The position numbers and the translations under genes were made by a program. The notes below the pieces were generated by a model. The model saw only the letters and a list, made by a program, of their open reading frames with translations. It ran no database searches and had not been told where the DNA came from. DNA of 64,000 bases from an uncultured Alphaproteobacteria bacterium (GTDB lineage: Bacteria > Pseudomonadota > Alphaproteobacteria > RF32 > CAG-239). Shown here in pieces: positions 26,517-34,989 of the stretch. The stretch covers positions 23,843-87,842 of the forward strand of contig CAKQLP010000008.1 of NCBI GenBank assembly GCA_934254675.1. The letters run 5' to 3'. How positions within the stretch are numbered: position 1 is the stretch's first letter; each line of letters opens with the position of its first letter.

Positions 26517-26670
26517 TATGATAAAATTCTAGTGGATTTGCTAAAAGTTACAACTTTGCTATTTATAAAGGGCTAGTCGTATGTAACTGGCTGTAATAAT
26601 ATGTTTTGTTTAGTAATTACTTTTACTTCATATATGGATAGAATACACTAGGAAGCCAATATTGATATAG

Positions 26671-27375
26671 CTAATATTCCCCAAAAACATCTTTAGTAAA
26701 TAAAGTTTGTTCCACCTGTTTTTTGACATATTCATCCATAGCTTTTCGACATATAAGATTATGGTATTCAATATCTACAGAAGGATGTTTTGCTTTGAAG
26801 ATAAAAAATAAGAAGTATAAAAGGGTTTTAAACTCTCTGATCGTCTGTTTCTTTATAGTAATATGCAAATGGTAATATGTATCATCTTCTTTACAAAGAT
26901 TGATTTCTATTTGTGGTAGGGTTGAAGTATCAATAAGTCTATGTCTATTTTGCGGATTAATATACCATTGAGCCTTTTTGAATGAAATTTTTGTAAGGCA
27001 AAGTATATCATTTATTATTCTATGATTGTTGTACGGTGGTGTTATCGTGATTTCAAAATCATACACTTCATTTAATGAAGCATCCATAATATAATAACTG
27101 CAATGGTTATGAAATTTTTTTGTATTCCAAAACTGTAACTGCTCATCTTTGGTTAATCTAGTAACGGATTCGTTAATAGATTGTTTTGCCTTTGTGCATA
27201 TAGGACTGTTTGATTTACAGCTATTAAGTCCCTGAGCTCGTTCTAGTTTATCATTGTATGAATAAGTTATATGTGTTGTTGGAGATGTAAGCTCTCCTAT
27301 AGTCTGATGATGAAAAGACTCTTGTTCATCCTTTATCCGAATGGCTAGGTTTAGACGTTCTTGCTTAGTAAGCAT
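26671..27375 (-). CDS. Hypothetical protein, 234 residues
   Basis: Not recognised. Soluble, rich in His, Tyr and Asn, with a central beta-rich part (YDFEITITPPYNNHRI, DDTYYHLHITIKKQ) and no signal peptide. GGAG eight bases before the ATG supports expression. It is the last gene of the island, oriented against the integrase, with very AT-rich codon use that marks it as imported. Confidence 0.6.
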   Translation of the reverse strand: MLTKQERLNLAIRIKDEQESFHHQTIGELTSPTTHITYSYNDKLERAQGLNSCKSNSPICTKAKQSINESVTRLTKDEQLQFWNTKKFHNHCSYYIMDASLNEVYDFEITITPPYNNHRIINDILCLTKISFKKAQWYINPQNRHRLIDTSTLPQIEINLCKEDDTYYHLHITIKKQTIREFKTLLYFLFFIFKAKHPSVDIEYHNLICRKAMDEYVKKQVEQTLFTKDVFGEY

Positions 27376-27776
27376 ATATGTTCTCCAGTATAGTTAAAGA
27401 GTATATTAAACCCTATAGTATGCACATTTGCCGATACTATCCTTAGTCGTGAAGGGGACTTGCCAACTGCTTCATGGTTTATAGAACTGTTGAAAAAATT
27501 TCTTTGGTAAATTTTATTTGCTTTTTTATAGAATGTGTAGAAGCAAAGCAGTTATATAGATAACTCTTTAAGAAAAACTAAGAGTTTTGCTAATGATGAC
27601 ATATTGATAACCTAACTTGTGCTGCAAGATGTTGTAATAAGACAAATACAAATTGACTTTTTACTAATTTTTTGATACAAGTGCAGCATAGTTTAAGTGT
27701 GATACAAACTGTGCTACATTTGACAAAAGTATAGATATGTTAAAATATAAAATGCTGTAAAATCAATTAGATAGCT
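27376..27776. other. Non-coding right end of the island with integrase-site-like repeats
   Basis: 400 bases without a convincing gene. TGATACAA occurs at 27673 and again at 27700, each followed by a GTGC/GTGCTACA-like tail; similar words (TGTGCTACA, TGTATCACA) occur in the first 70 bases of the integrase gene. Repeats of this kind near an att site are candidates for arm-type integrase binding sites. Confidence 0.35.
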
Positions 27777-27801
27777 AAAAAGCGGGCCGGAACCGCCCGC
27801 T
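27777..27801 (-). terminator. Intrinsic terminator overlapping attR
   Basis: On the minus strand AGCGGGC and GCCCGCT pair around a seven-base loop and are followed by TTTTT. It lies after the lipoprotein gene. Half of the stem is part of the att repeat, the other half is island DNA. Confidence 0.7.
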
Positions 27802-27810
27802 TGTACCATT
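27793..27810 (+). repeat. attR: right end of the genomic island
   Basis: Exact copy of the 18 bases at 17577, here without the rest of a tRNA gene. Marks the right junction. Confidence 0.9.
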
Positions 27811-27813
27811 GGT

Positions 27814-28350
27814 CTATTTCAGCTTTTGTATAATTTTTTCAACTTCAACTTTGCCTTTGTCATTTAAGTTTTCTGCTGTAAATTTATTCTTTCTGGCAAA
27901 TTCAGAAGCTTCAATAATAATGTTTTCACATATTTTTTTATCTAAGATATCATTCACAACCAATTCATAACGGAAAATATGTTTGCCGGAATCAAACGCC
28001 GCATAAGTTTCATCGTCTATCCCCTGTCCATATTTAACCACACCTAGACCTAAAAAATAATTAACCATAGCCGAAGCTGTTTCAGGTTTGGAAACAGACA
28101 TGGCGCCAACAGAAAACGCTGTGCAAAAATAATATTTCTGTACTTCATTCAGCTGTTCAAAAGCCTTTTCAAAGTTTGCCGGCTCTCCATTGATGTTTTC
28201 CCATAATTCCGACGAAACATCCATTTCAGCTGAGGATTCTTGAATAACTTTTTCCGTTTGTTTATTTGTTTGCTTTTCTTCTGACTTTTTATTATCGCAA
28301 GCACATATCAAAAAAGCCAAACATCCTAATAAAACAATCACTTTTTTCAT
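27814..28350 (-). CDS. Lipoprotein of unknown function
   Basis: A 178-residue protein whose signal peptide ends in a lipobox-like LICAC, with Cys18 as the lipidated residue. A charged Gln/Lys-rich linker (about 20-45) is followed by a helical domain with KAFEQLNEVQKYYFCTAFSVG. No family recognised. AAGGAG lies before the ATG. It is the first chromosomal gene to the right of the island, and its terminator uses island-derived sequence. Confidence 0.75.
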   Translation of the reverse strand: MKKVIVLLGCLAFLICACDNKKSEEKQTNKQTEKVIQESSAEMDVSSELWENINGEPANFEKAFEQLNEVQKYYFCTAFSVGAMSVSKPETASAMVNYFLGLGVVKYGQGIDDETYAAFDSGKHIFRYELVVNDILDKKICENIIIEASEFARKNKFTAENLNDKGKVEVEKIIQKLK

Positions 28351-28410
28351 TATTCATCTCCTTAAAAATATATTATATCATTAGCCCAAAAACTCTAATA
28401 TATCGTTAAA

Positions 28411-28447
28411 ATTAAAACACCACCTTAATTTAAGGTGGTGTTTTAAT
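28411..28447. terminator. Bidirectional intrinsic terminator
   Basis: A perfect 17-base-pair stem (ATTAAAACACCACCTTA and its complement) around a three-base loop, with T-runs on both strands. It follows the gene ending at 28448. Confidence 0.85.
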
Positions 28448-29032
28448 TCAATCATACAGCTTTACCTTGAAAGCATACATACCCAAAAGCATGTTATAAC
28501 ATTCAAACGGGCTCTCATCCATATCCAAGGCGAAAGCCTTCACCTTAGCAAGAAGATGAGCGGGAATCTGAGACAGAACGTCTTTCAACAGAAGAGATGG
28601 TGTTCGATAATACAGCTCTGTTTCTGAGCCCAGACTGTAAATCGTAATTTCCTCCAACAAGCCAACACTGTCGACATCTGCTTTTTCCGTTGTTACACTC
28701 TTTGGAATTGTTTTACAAAGAGCCAACAAATCATCGGAAAGTTCTACACCCTTAAAGCGGCAAAATTTTGACTTATTAAAGTCCGGATCTGCTTCATTCA
28801 AAACAAATCGAGAAACCGCCGTTTTTTGTGGGTAGAAAACCTGCTTTTGAGCGACAAGACCTAAAAATTGGATACCTTTACGCTCTAAAAGTTCGTTTTC
28901 AGGTATTTCTTGAGACATCAGCACTGTTTGATAAATGCTGATGTACTTTGCGGCAAGAGCCATGTCCACACCGAGTACTTCCAAACGCTTAGAAAAGATC
29001 TGAATCTTGTTCTGCAACTTGATGCTGTCCAT
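28448..29032 (-). CDS. Hypothetical protein, 194 residues
   Basis: Not recognised. Soluble, mostly helical, with a leucine-rich second half (LLEEITIYSLGSETELYYR). No signal peptide. The upstream region has TACTATATTAG and an A/T-only leader with no ribosome site, much like that of the gene at 5104 (TTACTATATT, then TTTAATTATT and AAATTTTA). The proteins themselves do not look related. Confidence 0.68.
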   Translation of the reverse strand: MDSIKLQNKIQIFSKRLEVLGVDMALAAKYISIYQTVLMSQEIPENELLERKGIQFLGLVAQKQVFYPQKTAVSRFVLNEADPDFNKSKFCRFKGVELSDDLLALCKTIPKSVTTEKADVDSVGLLEEITIYSLGSETELYYRTPSLLLKDVLSQIPAHLLAKVKAFALDMDESPFECYNMLLGMYAFKVKLYD

Positions 29033-29232
29033 AATAAGAAAAATTAAAATTTATAAAATAATTAAAAACTAATATAGTAAATAACACCTTTTTATAAATT
29101 TGTCAATAATTTTGACAAATTTATTTTTTCTAAATTATCCATTTTTCTTTTTTTTACATAAATCCTTAAGAACATTTTAACCAGTCATTGCTATAAATAT
29201 AACAAATTTTAATCTTAAAAGAGGAAAGAAAG

Positions 29233-29274
29233 ATGAAAAATAAGCTTAGCAAAGGTCTCTCTCTCTCTCTGTAA
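29233..29274 (+). other. Interrupted small ORF with a CT dinucleotide repeat
   Basis: AGAGGAAAG precedes an ATG that opens 13 codons (MKNKLSKGLSLSL) ending at TAA inside a run of seven CT units (29257-29270). Loss of one CT unit would instead let the frame run on for about 50 more codons to a stop near 29431. The peptide start recalls prepilin leaders (KGFSL). Either a contingency repeat or debris of a broken pilin gene. Confidence 0.4.
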
Positions 29275-29310
29275 ATCCTAAACATTCGATTTCAGAGCGT
29301 TTTAAAGCTT

Positions 29311-29562
29311 CTACACGTGGTTTTTGCCATTTTTTAAAAAAATTTGAGTCGGCTTCTCGAAGCTGTCATTATCAGGACACGTCCGATAATGACGGCTTAA
29401 GGGCTGTTTTGCATGGATTCTCGGAATAAATCCGAGAATGACATTCGAAAGGTGGTTAAAAATGACGTTTGAAAGGTGGTTGAAAATGACGTGTAAAGTG
29501 CGCCTAAGAATAACGTTTGAAACGCGTCCGCTAATGCCCGTACATAAAAAATTCTTATACAT
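29311..29562 (-). pseudogene. Pilin-type leader ORF without pilin domain
   Basis: 83 codons starting MYKNFL after GGAGTTAGAAAT, the same ribosome site and start as the pilin gene at 39806 (MYNNFL). It shares GFIPRIH-x-K with that leader, encoded by a palindromic repeat, but no MIEML pilin segment follows in any frame. Tandem HVIFNHLSN units come from duplicated 24-base repeats. Most simply, a pilin locus eroded by repeat insertion and deletion. Confidence 0.55.
29365..29439. repeat. Palindromic repeat cluster
   Basis: GTCATTATC (29365) mirrors GATAATGAC (29385), with an inner GGAC/GTCC. ATTCTCGGA (29417) mirrors TCCGAGAAT (29431). The second unit resembles the repeat inside the pilin leader near 40570. 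These look like small dispersed palindromic elements. Confidence 0.65.
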
Positions 29563-29593
29563 ATTTCTAACTCCGTTTATTGTTTCATAAAAC

Positions 29594-29756
29594 AAAACCC
29601 GCTCAAAGCGGGCGGATGTTAGCAAACCGTATATCATCAAACGGCTCGGCTTATTCAGCACATAGCCTTATTCAGTCGACATCCGTCCACAGACAGAAAT
29701 CGGCATATAAAATTAAAGTCGTTTATGCGTAACGACTGATGATAAAAGGGTTGCTA
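29594..29756 (-). ncRNA. Structured leader RNA ending in a terminator (copy B)
   Basis: Minus-strand helices in order: TAGCAA (29756-29751) with TTGCTA (29625-29620); ATCATC (29743-29738) with GATGAT (29638-29633); hairpin AGTCGTT/AACGACT (29737-29717); hairpin GATTTCTGTC/GACGGATGTC (29701-29678); hairpin GGCT/AGCC (29667-29648); then CCCGCT/AGCGGG plus TTTT as terminator (29612-29594), about 20 bases before the GGAG ribosome site at 29574-29571. The same order with different bases occurs at 40676-40827. No known riboswitch class fits by eye. The 137 bases between this RNA and the adhE gene hold the adhE terminator and nothing else seen. Confidence 0.6.
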
Positions 29757-29843
29757 CGCCCTAAAAACGCTATTGCATTTTCATTTTTATATTATTGGGA
29801 AAATTAGAATTTGTAAACAACTTATTTTATCACACCAAAATTA

Positions 29844-29877
29844 AAAACACGGAGCAAGCTATCCTGCCCCGTGTTTT
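29844..29877 (-). terminator. Intrinsic terminator of adhE
   Basis: On the minus strand AAAACACGG pairs with CCGTGTTTT and is followed by a T-run, 17 bases after the adhE stop. Confidence 0.82.
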
Positions 29878-29894
29878 GCCTTATAAACAACAAA

Positions 29895-32501
29895 TTAAAG
29901 TTTGAAATCAATCACACCATCATAGGCATAACGATACATCTGCTCAATTTCCTTAAACAGCGGATAACGCGGATTAGAAACCGTGCATTGGTCGTCGAAT
30001 GCCAATTCCGGCAGAGTTTTCATAGCTTCTTCCCAATCTTCCTCTTTGATACCCCATTCACGAATAGAAGCCGGAATATTGAGTTTGCGTTTCATTTCTT
30101 CTAAAGCTTTAATCAAATTATCAACAGCTTCGTCATCGGTTTTGCCATTTAAGCCAATACCGCGGGCAAACGCTGCATAAGCGGCTTTAGTGTTCGGAAA
30201 ACGATATTGCGGGAATGTCGCTTGTTTGGTCGGACAATCGTTAGCGTTGAAACGAATAACCTGACAAATCAGCAATGCATTGGCAAAACCATGCGGAATA
30301 TGGAAAGCCGCACCCAATTTATGCGCCATAGAGTGGCAAACACCCAAAAAGGCATTGGCGAACGCCATACCGGCAATCGTGGCCGCGTGATGCACTTTTT
30401 CACGAGCTTCCGCGTCACCTGTTTCATACGATTTAACCAAGTTTTCATAAATCAAGCGACCGGATTCGACTGATAACCCTCTGGTGTAATCGGTTGCCAT
30501 GCTGGAAACATAAGATTCCAACGCGTGTGTCATAACGTCAATACCCGAAGCGGCGCACAAACCTTTCGGCATAGTCAACACCAAATCGGTGTCCACAATT
30601 GCCATGGTCGGCGTCAAAGCATAGTCGGCAATGGCATATTTTACGCCGGTAGCGTCATCGGTAATAATCGAAAACGGCGTAACTTCCGAACCGGTACCCG
30701 ACGTTGTCGGCACAGCCACCATTTCAGCTTTTTGCCCCATCGGCGGAAATTCAAAAATACGTTTGCGGATATCCATAAAGCGGCGCGCCAAATCTTCAAA
30801 TTTAAGTTCCGGATGTTCGTACATAATCCACAAAATTTTTGTCGCGTCAATCGGCGAACCACCGCCCAATGCAATAAACACATCCGGTTCAAAACTGTTA
30901 ACCATATCCCGAGCCTTGTTAATGGTGGACAAATCAGGATCCGGTTTCACATCGCTGAATATTTTATATTGAATGCCCAACGGCTCTAAAATATCGGTCA
31001 ATTTTTTGGTATAACCCAAGTCAAACAAAGGCTTATCGGTCACAATAAACGCTTTCTTACGACCTTTTAACTCTTTCAGAGCAAAAGACAAGCACCCCGG
31101 TTTGAAATAAACTTTCGGCGGAACTCTGAACCACAGCATATTTTCTTCACGTTTAGCCACATTTTTTATATTCATCAGATGTTTTACTCCCACGTTTTCA
31201 CTAACCGCATTGCCACCCCATGAGCCACAACCCAAAGTCAAAGACGGATCCAATCTAAAGTTATAAATATCACCGATTGCTCCTTGCGCCGACGGACAGT
31301 TAATCATCACGCGACCGGTCGGCATAACATCACCATAACGTTTGATACGATCATCATTGCGCACGTTTGTATATAAAACCGAAGTATGACCACAACCGGC
31401 AAATTCCACCAACGCTTTAGCTTTTGCCATTGCGTCTTCAAAATCTTTGGCCTTATACATAGCCAAAACCGGAGAAAGTTTTTCATAAGAGAATGGCTCT
31501 TCCGTTCCGATTTTAGAAACTTCACCGATAATAACCTTAGTATTTTCCGGAACTTTCACGCCGGCCATTTCGGCAATTTTCGCCGCCGGTTGACCAACGA
31601 TATCGGCGTTAATACGGCCGTCTTTCAAAATCGTGGCAGCCACTTTTTCTCGCTCTTTGGCATTTAAAATATAAGCACCGCGCTTTACAAATTCTTCTTT
31701 TACTTCATCATAAACGGCTTCGCAAACCACAACCGATTGTTCAGAAGCGCAAATCATGCCGTTATCAAAAGTTTTAGACATCAAAACCGAGCTAACCGCC
31801 ATTTGAATGTCGGCTGTTTCATCCATCACTGCCGGAGTGTTCCCCGGTCCAACGCCCAGTGCCGGAGTTCCGGAAGAATATGCGGATTTAACCATTCCCG
31901 GACCACCGGTCGCCAAAATCAAATCAGCTTGTTGCATCAAATATTGCGTACGCGGCAAACTTGGTTCATCAATCCAAGCGATAATATCTTCCGGTGCGCC
32001 GGCTTTAACCGCTTCTTCCAAAACCATTTTTGCGGTTTCAATCGTGCATTTTTTAGCGCGAGGATGCGGTGAAAAGATTATACCATTACGAGTTTTGAGG
32101 GCTATCAAGGATTTGAAAATAACGGTAGAAGTCGGATTTGTGGTTGGAATAACGCCGGCAATCACCCCGATTGGTTCGGCAAACTTAATCAATCCGTTTT
32201 CTTTATCTTCTTCAATAATTCCGCAAGTTTTGGTGTCTTTATATTTGTTATAAATATATTCAGAAGCAAAGTGATTTTTTATCACCTTGTCTTCAGCCAC
32301 GCCCATTCCGGTTTCTTCCACAGCCATTTTGGCCAAAGGAATACGCATTGAACTGGCTTTTAACGCCACACGGCGAAAAATTTCATCTACTTGCTCTTGG
32401 GTAAAAGTTGCAAATTTCTTTTGAGCGGCACTGACTTTTTTAATCAAACCGCCGATATATTCTTGTTCTTTTTGTTCATCAACATTCAAATTTTTATCCA
32501 T
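29895..32501 (-). CDS. adhE: Bifunctional acetaldehyde-CoA/alcohol dehydrogenase
   Basis: Reduces acetyl-CoA to acetaldehyde and then to ethanol with two NADH, regenerating NAD+ in fermentation. The 868-residue product is full length: the N-terminal aldehyde dehydrogenase domain (about 1-440) with catalytic Cys251 in MICASEQ, and the C-terminal iron-dependent alcohol dehydrogenase domain (about 455-868) with FIALGGGSPIDATK and the metal-binding histidines in CHSMAHKLGAAFHIPHG. Proteins of this type polymerise into spirosomes. Monocistronic with its own terminator. It is direct evidence for anaerobic ethanol production. Confidence 0.97.
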   Translation of the reverse strand: MDKNLNVDEQKEQEYIGGLIKKVSAAQKKFATFTQEQVDEIFRRVALKASSMRIPLAKMAVEETGMGVAEDKVIKNHFASEYIYNKYKDTKTCGIIEEDKENGLIKFAEPIGVIAGVIPTTNPTSTVIFKSLIALKTRNGIIFSPHPRAKKCTIETAKMVLEEAVKAGAPEDIIAWIDEPSLPRTQYLMQQADLILATGGPGMVKSAYSSGTPALGVGPGNTPAVMDETADIQMAVSSVLMSKTFDNGMICASEQSVVVCEAVYDEVKEEFVKRGAYILNAKEREKVAATILKDGRINADIVGQPAAKIAEMAGVKVPENTKVIIGEVSKIGTEEPFSYEKLSPVLAMYKAKDFEDAMAKAKALVEFAGCGHTSVLYTNVRNDDRIKRYGDVMPTGRVMINCPSAQGAIGDIYNFRLDPSLTLGCGSWGGNAVSENVGVKHLMNIKNVAKREENMLWFRVPPKVYFKPGCLSFALKELKGRKKAFIVTDKPLFDLGYTKKLTDILEPLGIQYKIFSDVKPDPDLSTINKARDMVNSFEPDVFIALGGGSPIDATKILWIMYEHPELKFEDLARRFMDIRKRIFEFPPMGQKAEMVAVPTTSGTGSEVTPFSIITDDATGVKYAIADYALTPTMAIVDTDLVLTMPKGLCAASGIDVMTHALESYVSSMATDYTRGLSVESGRLIYENLVKSYETGDAEAREKVHHAATIAGMAFANAFLGVCHSMAHKLGAAFHIPHGFANALLICQVIRFNANDCPTKQATFPQYRFPNTKAAYAAFARGIGLNGKTDDEAVDNLIKALEEMKRKLNIPASIREWGIKEEDWEEAMKTLPELAFDDQCTVSNPRYPLFKEIEQMYRYAYDGVIDFKL

Positions 32502-32669
32502 AATGTCCTCCTGTTAATTCGCCTATATTGTATTAGATAAATCATAAAAAAGAAGTAAATTTTAGCTTTAGCGGCTTCACTTTTTATTACCAATTATAAC
32601 GTTCCTCTTGAAAACAATTGTTTTTAGCATATATTATGATGCGTAAAATTCATTTTGAGGAGATAAAAT

Positions 32670-33068
32670 ATGAAACATACAATTTTAACTTTGCTGGCCA
32701 TCGGCGGCATAGCCCTGTTCAGCCATAACGTTATGGCCACAAACGCAGCTCATACCAACAATAAGCCCGTCAGCAAAATTTCGGATGTCAAAGCCATGCC
32801 CGATGATACCGAAGTTGTGATTCAAGGTGTGATTGTGCAAAATTTGGGTGATGAAAATTATCTGGTCAAAGATGACAGTGGTACGGTAACTATTGAAATT
32901 GACGAAGATTTGGTGCAAGGCAACACCATCACTCCGGAAGCCGAAGTTTTGATTACCGCCACCGTGGACCAAGAAGACAATGTCACATCATTAGATGCGG
33001 AAGAAATCCAATTTATACCGGCAAAGGCAACAACCGCTGAAACACCGGCGAATAAAACCGCAAATTAA
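32670..33068 (+). CDS. YgiW/YdeI-family periplasmic OB-fold stress protein
   Basis: A 132-residue protein with a signal peptide ending MATNA (about residue 25). The core is the bacterial OB-fold (BOF) domain: SKISDVKAMPDDTEVVIQG, then YLVKDDSGTVTIEID and TPEAEVLITATVDQED. E. coli members (YgiW, YdeI, VisP) help tolerate cationic peptides, peroxide and other stress. A short Thr/Ala-rich tail ends it. GAGGAGATAAAAT precedes the ATG. Divergent from adhE. Confidence 0.9.
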   Translation: MKHTILTLLAIGGIALFSHNVMATNAAHTNNKPVSKISDVKAMPDDTEVVIQGVIVQNLGDENYLVKDDSGTVTIEIDEDLVQGNTITPEAEVLITATVDQEDNVTSLDAEEIQFIPAKATTAETPANKTAN

Positions 33069-33089
33069 AACAAAGTTCTTCTAAATATT

Positions 33090-33176
33090 AAGCCGTCGGT
33101 AATCTGACGGCTTTAACTTATTTATAAATCATTATCAAATAAAATTTGTACCGATTTGCATATAACAAACCGGTAC
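33090..33176. terminator. Two terminator-like hairpins between convergent genes
   Basis: AAGCCGTC/GACGGCTT (33090-33113) follows the OB-fold gene. GTACCG/CGGTAC with an inner TTTG/CAAA (33148-33176) lies nearer pepF, whose transcripts would run into it. Confidence 0.65.
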
Positions 33177-33204
33177 TTGTCTTTTTGACACTGAAATAAT
33201 GAAA

Positions 33205-34989
33205 TTAGTGTGTATTAATTTTTTTATCCAATTCTTCCAGCATATCAATATATGACGATATAAGCGACAAGCCATATTCCCAAAAATCCGGACTATTGGG
33301 ATTCAATCCAAACGGCGCTAAAATTTTATCATAATCTTCCAACGCTGTTTTAGACAACATATCCAAATACTTGTCAGCAAAATTTTCTACTTTCCCCGAT
33401 TGACTAACCTGATAAAGCGAATTTACAAAACAATCGGCAAATGAATAAGCATAAACATAAAACGGCAAAAAGAAAAAGTGTCCGACCATTGACCAAATAT
33501 GCTTGCTGTCATCCGTTACTTTAACATAATCGCCCAAGCTGTCCCGCATTTCTTCCAACCAAATTTGGCATAGTCTTTCCTCGGAGACTTCACCATTTTT
33601 ACGCTCAGCGTGCGCCCGTGTCTCAAAAAAATGAAAAGCAATCTGGCGAATAGCCGTGTTAATCATATCACTAACTTTCGAGGCAATTAAACAAAGCTTT
33701 GCCTTATCATCCTTCAAATTGCGCAACATGGATTGAAACACCATCATTTCACCAAAAACAGAGGCGACTTCTTCTGAAGTCATACGCGAATGTTCGTTCA
33801 ATTCGCCATTTTTCAAACGCAGTTGATGATGGCAACCATGTCCCAATTCGTGGGCTAAAGTTAAAACATCGTTTTGTTTGCCAACAAAATTCAGCATCAA
33901 ATACGGATGCTCCACATTAATCGGACCGCTGCAAAAAGCCCCGCTTCTTTTACCATCCCTTGGTGGAACGTCTATCCAGTTGTGCGTAAAGAAATCTTTT
34001 GCAATGTCATACAATTTTGGAGAAAATTCTTTATAGGCATTCAAAACTATTTGCACCGCCTCGTCCCAACTATATGTCACATCATCGGCAAAAGGCAACG
34101 GAGCGTTTCTATCCCAATAAGCAATTTTTTCTACCCCCAGCCATTTTGCTTTTAATTTGTAAAAACGTTCGGAAATATCTTTATAATGCTTTTTAACAGT
34201 CTGCGCCAAAACCTCTACGGTTTCATCTCGAACATCTTCACTCAAATTACGCGAAGAAACCGGAGATTTAAAACCGCGTTTTTCATCTTCTATGGCTTTA
34301 TCTTTCATCACCATGTTATAAATAAAAGTCATCAGATGACCATTTTCTTTTAACACGCGATTGAGTTCTTTGCCGGCTTTTTCTCGCACAAGCGGATTTT
34401 TATCCAACATCAGTTTAGACAGCTCGGCATCGTTATATTTTTTACCATCCACCGTGTAAACCAGACGCGACGAAGTTTCTTCATACAAACGAACCCATGC
34501 TTCGGAAGACGTCAAAGATTTTTCCACTAAAATTTCCTCAACCGGTTCAGAAAGTTCGTAGTCCTTGAATTTGCGCACGCGTTTAATCCAATATTTATAA
34601 AATGCAACATCTTTGTTTTGCAACCATTCTTCAATTTTAGCATCCGGCAAAGCGTTAAATTCTAATGAAAAAAATATTGCCGGCTTGCAGTAATCCGTCA
34701 ATTTTTCCTGAATATCTTGATAAAACGCTACAGCTTGCATATTTTTCATTTGTGTAACCATGTTTAAATATGCAAAACCGCCCAACCGACTGGCAATAAT
34801 AGAGCGTTGTTCAATATCTCTGACAGCTTCCAAAAATTCTGCGGAAGATAATGTTGCCAACTTGCCTTTATAACGCTGAGCAAACTGCTCTGTTTCATGC
34901 TTATATTTTTCCAAATCTTCTAAAATTTTGGGGTCATTAATATTTTGATAATAGTCACTCAAATCCCATGCCGGCATTTTACTTGTCAT
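33205..34989 (-). CDS. pepF: Oligoendopeptidase F (M3 family metallopeptidase)
   Basis: A cytoplasmic zinc peptidase that degrades peptides of about 5-20 residues. The 594-residue product has HELGH in TLAHELGHGCHHQL and the third ligand Glu in MTSEEVASVFGE downstream, plus the M3B features MLNFVGKQNDV and the C-terminal FSYADCFVNSLY-like stretch. AAGGAG lies six bases before the ATG. The start overlaps the end of the membrane-protein gene by 11 bases, so the two are probably coupled. Confidence 0.95.
   Translation of the reverse strand: MTSKMPAWDLSDYYQNINDPKILEDLEKYKHETEQFAQRYKGKLATLSSAEFLEAVRDIEQRSIIASRLGGFAYLNMVTQMKNMQAVAFYQDIQEKLTDYCKPAIFFSLEFNALPDAKIEEWLQNKDVAFYKYWIKRVRKFKDYELSEPVEEILVEKSLTSSEAWVRLYEETSSRLVYTVDGKKYNDAELSKLMLDKNPLVREKAGKELNRVLKENGHLMTFIYNMVMKDKAIEDEKRGFKSPVSSRNLSEDVRDETVEVLAQTVKKHYKDISERFYKLKAKWLGVEKIAYWDRNAPLPFADDVTYSWDEAVQIVLNAYKEFSPKLYDIAKDFFTHNWIDVPPRDGKRSGAFCSGPINVEHPYLMLNFVGKQNDVLTLAHELGHGCHHQLRLKNGELNEHSRMTSEEVASVFGEMMVFQSMLRNLKDDKAKLCLIASKVSDMINTAIRQIAFHFFETRAHAERKNGEVSEERLCQIWLEEMRDSLGDYVKVTDDSKHIWSMVGHFFFLPFYVYAYSFADCFVNSLYQVSQSGKVENFADKYLDMLSKTALEDYDKILAPFGLNPNSPDFWEYGLSLISSYIDMLEELDKKINTH

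Larger units (their letters stand above)
17577..27810 (+). mobile_element. Genomic island in tRNA-Arg(CCU), 10.2 kb
   Basis: Bounded by an exact 18-bp direct repeat of the tRNA 3' end, with the integrase gene next to the tRNA as is usual for integrative elements. Cargo: an excisionase-like HTH protein, a DUF3800 protein, two serine recombinases, a seven-gene SPFH/zinc-ribbon/membrane cassette and one orphan gene. Island genes use AGA, ATA and TTA more freely than flanking core genes. No conjugation, phage structural or replication genes are visible, so it is either mobilisable by helpers or a defective element. Confidence 0.88.

Noticed and set aside
29311..29661. Coding start upstream of 29562 for the leader ORF
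   Set aside because: The in-frame ATG at 29661 would place the leader RNA and its terminator inside the gene; the GGAG site selects 29562.
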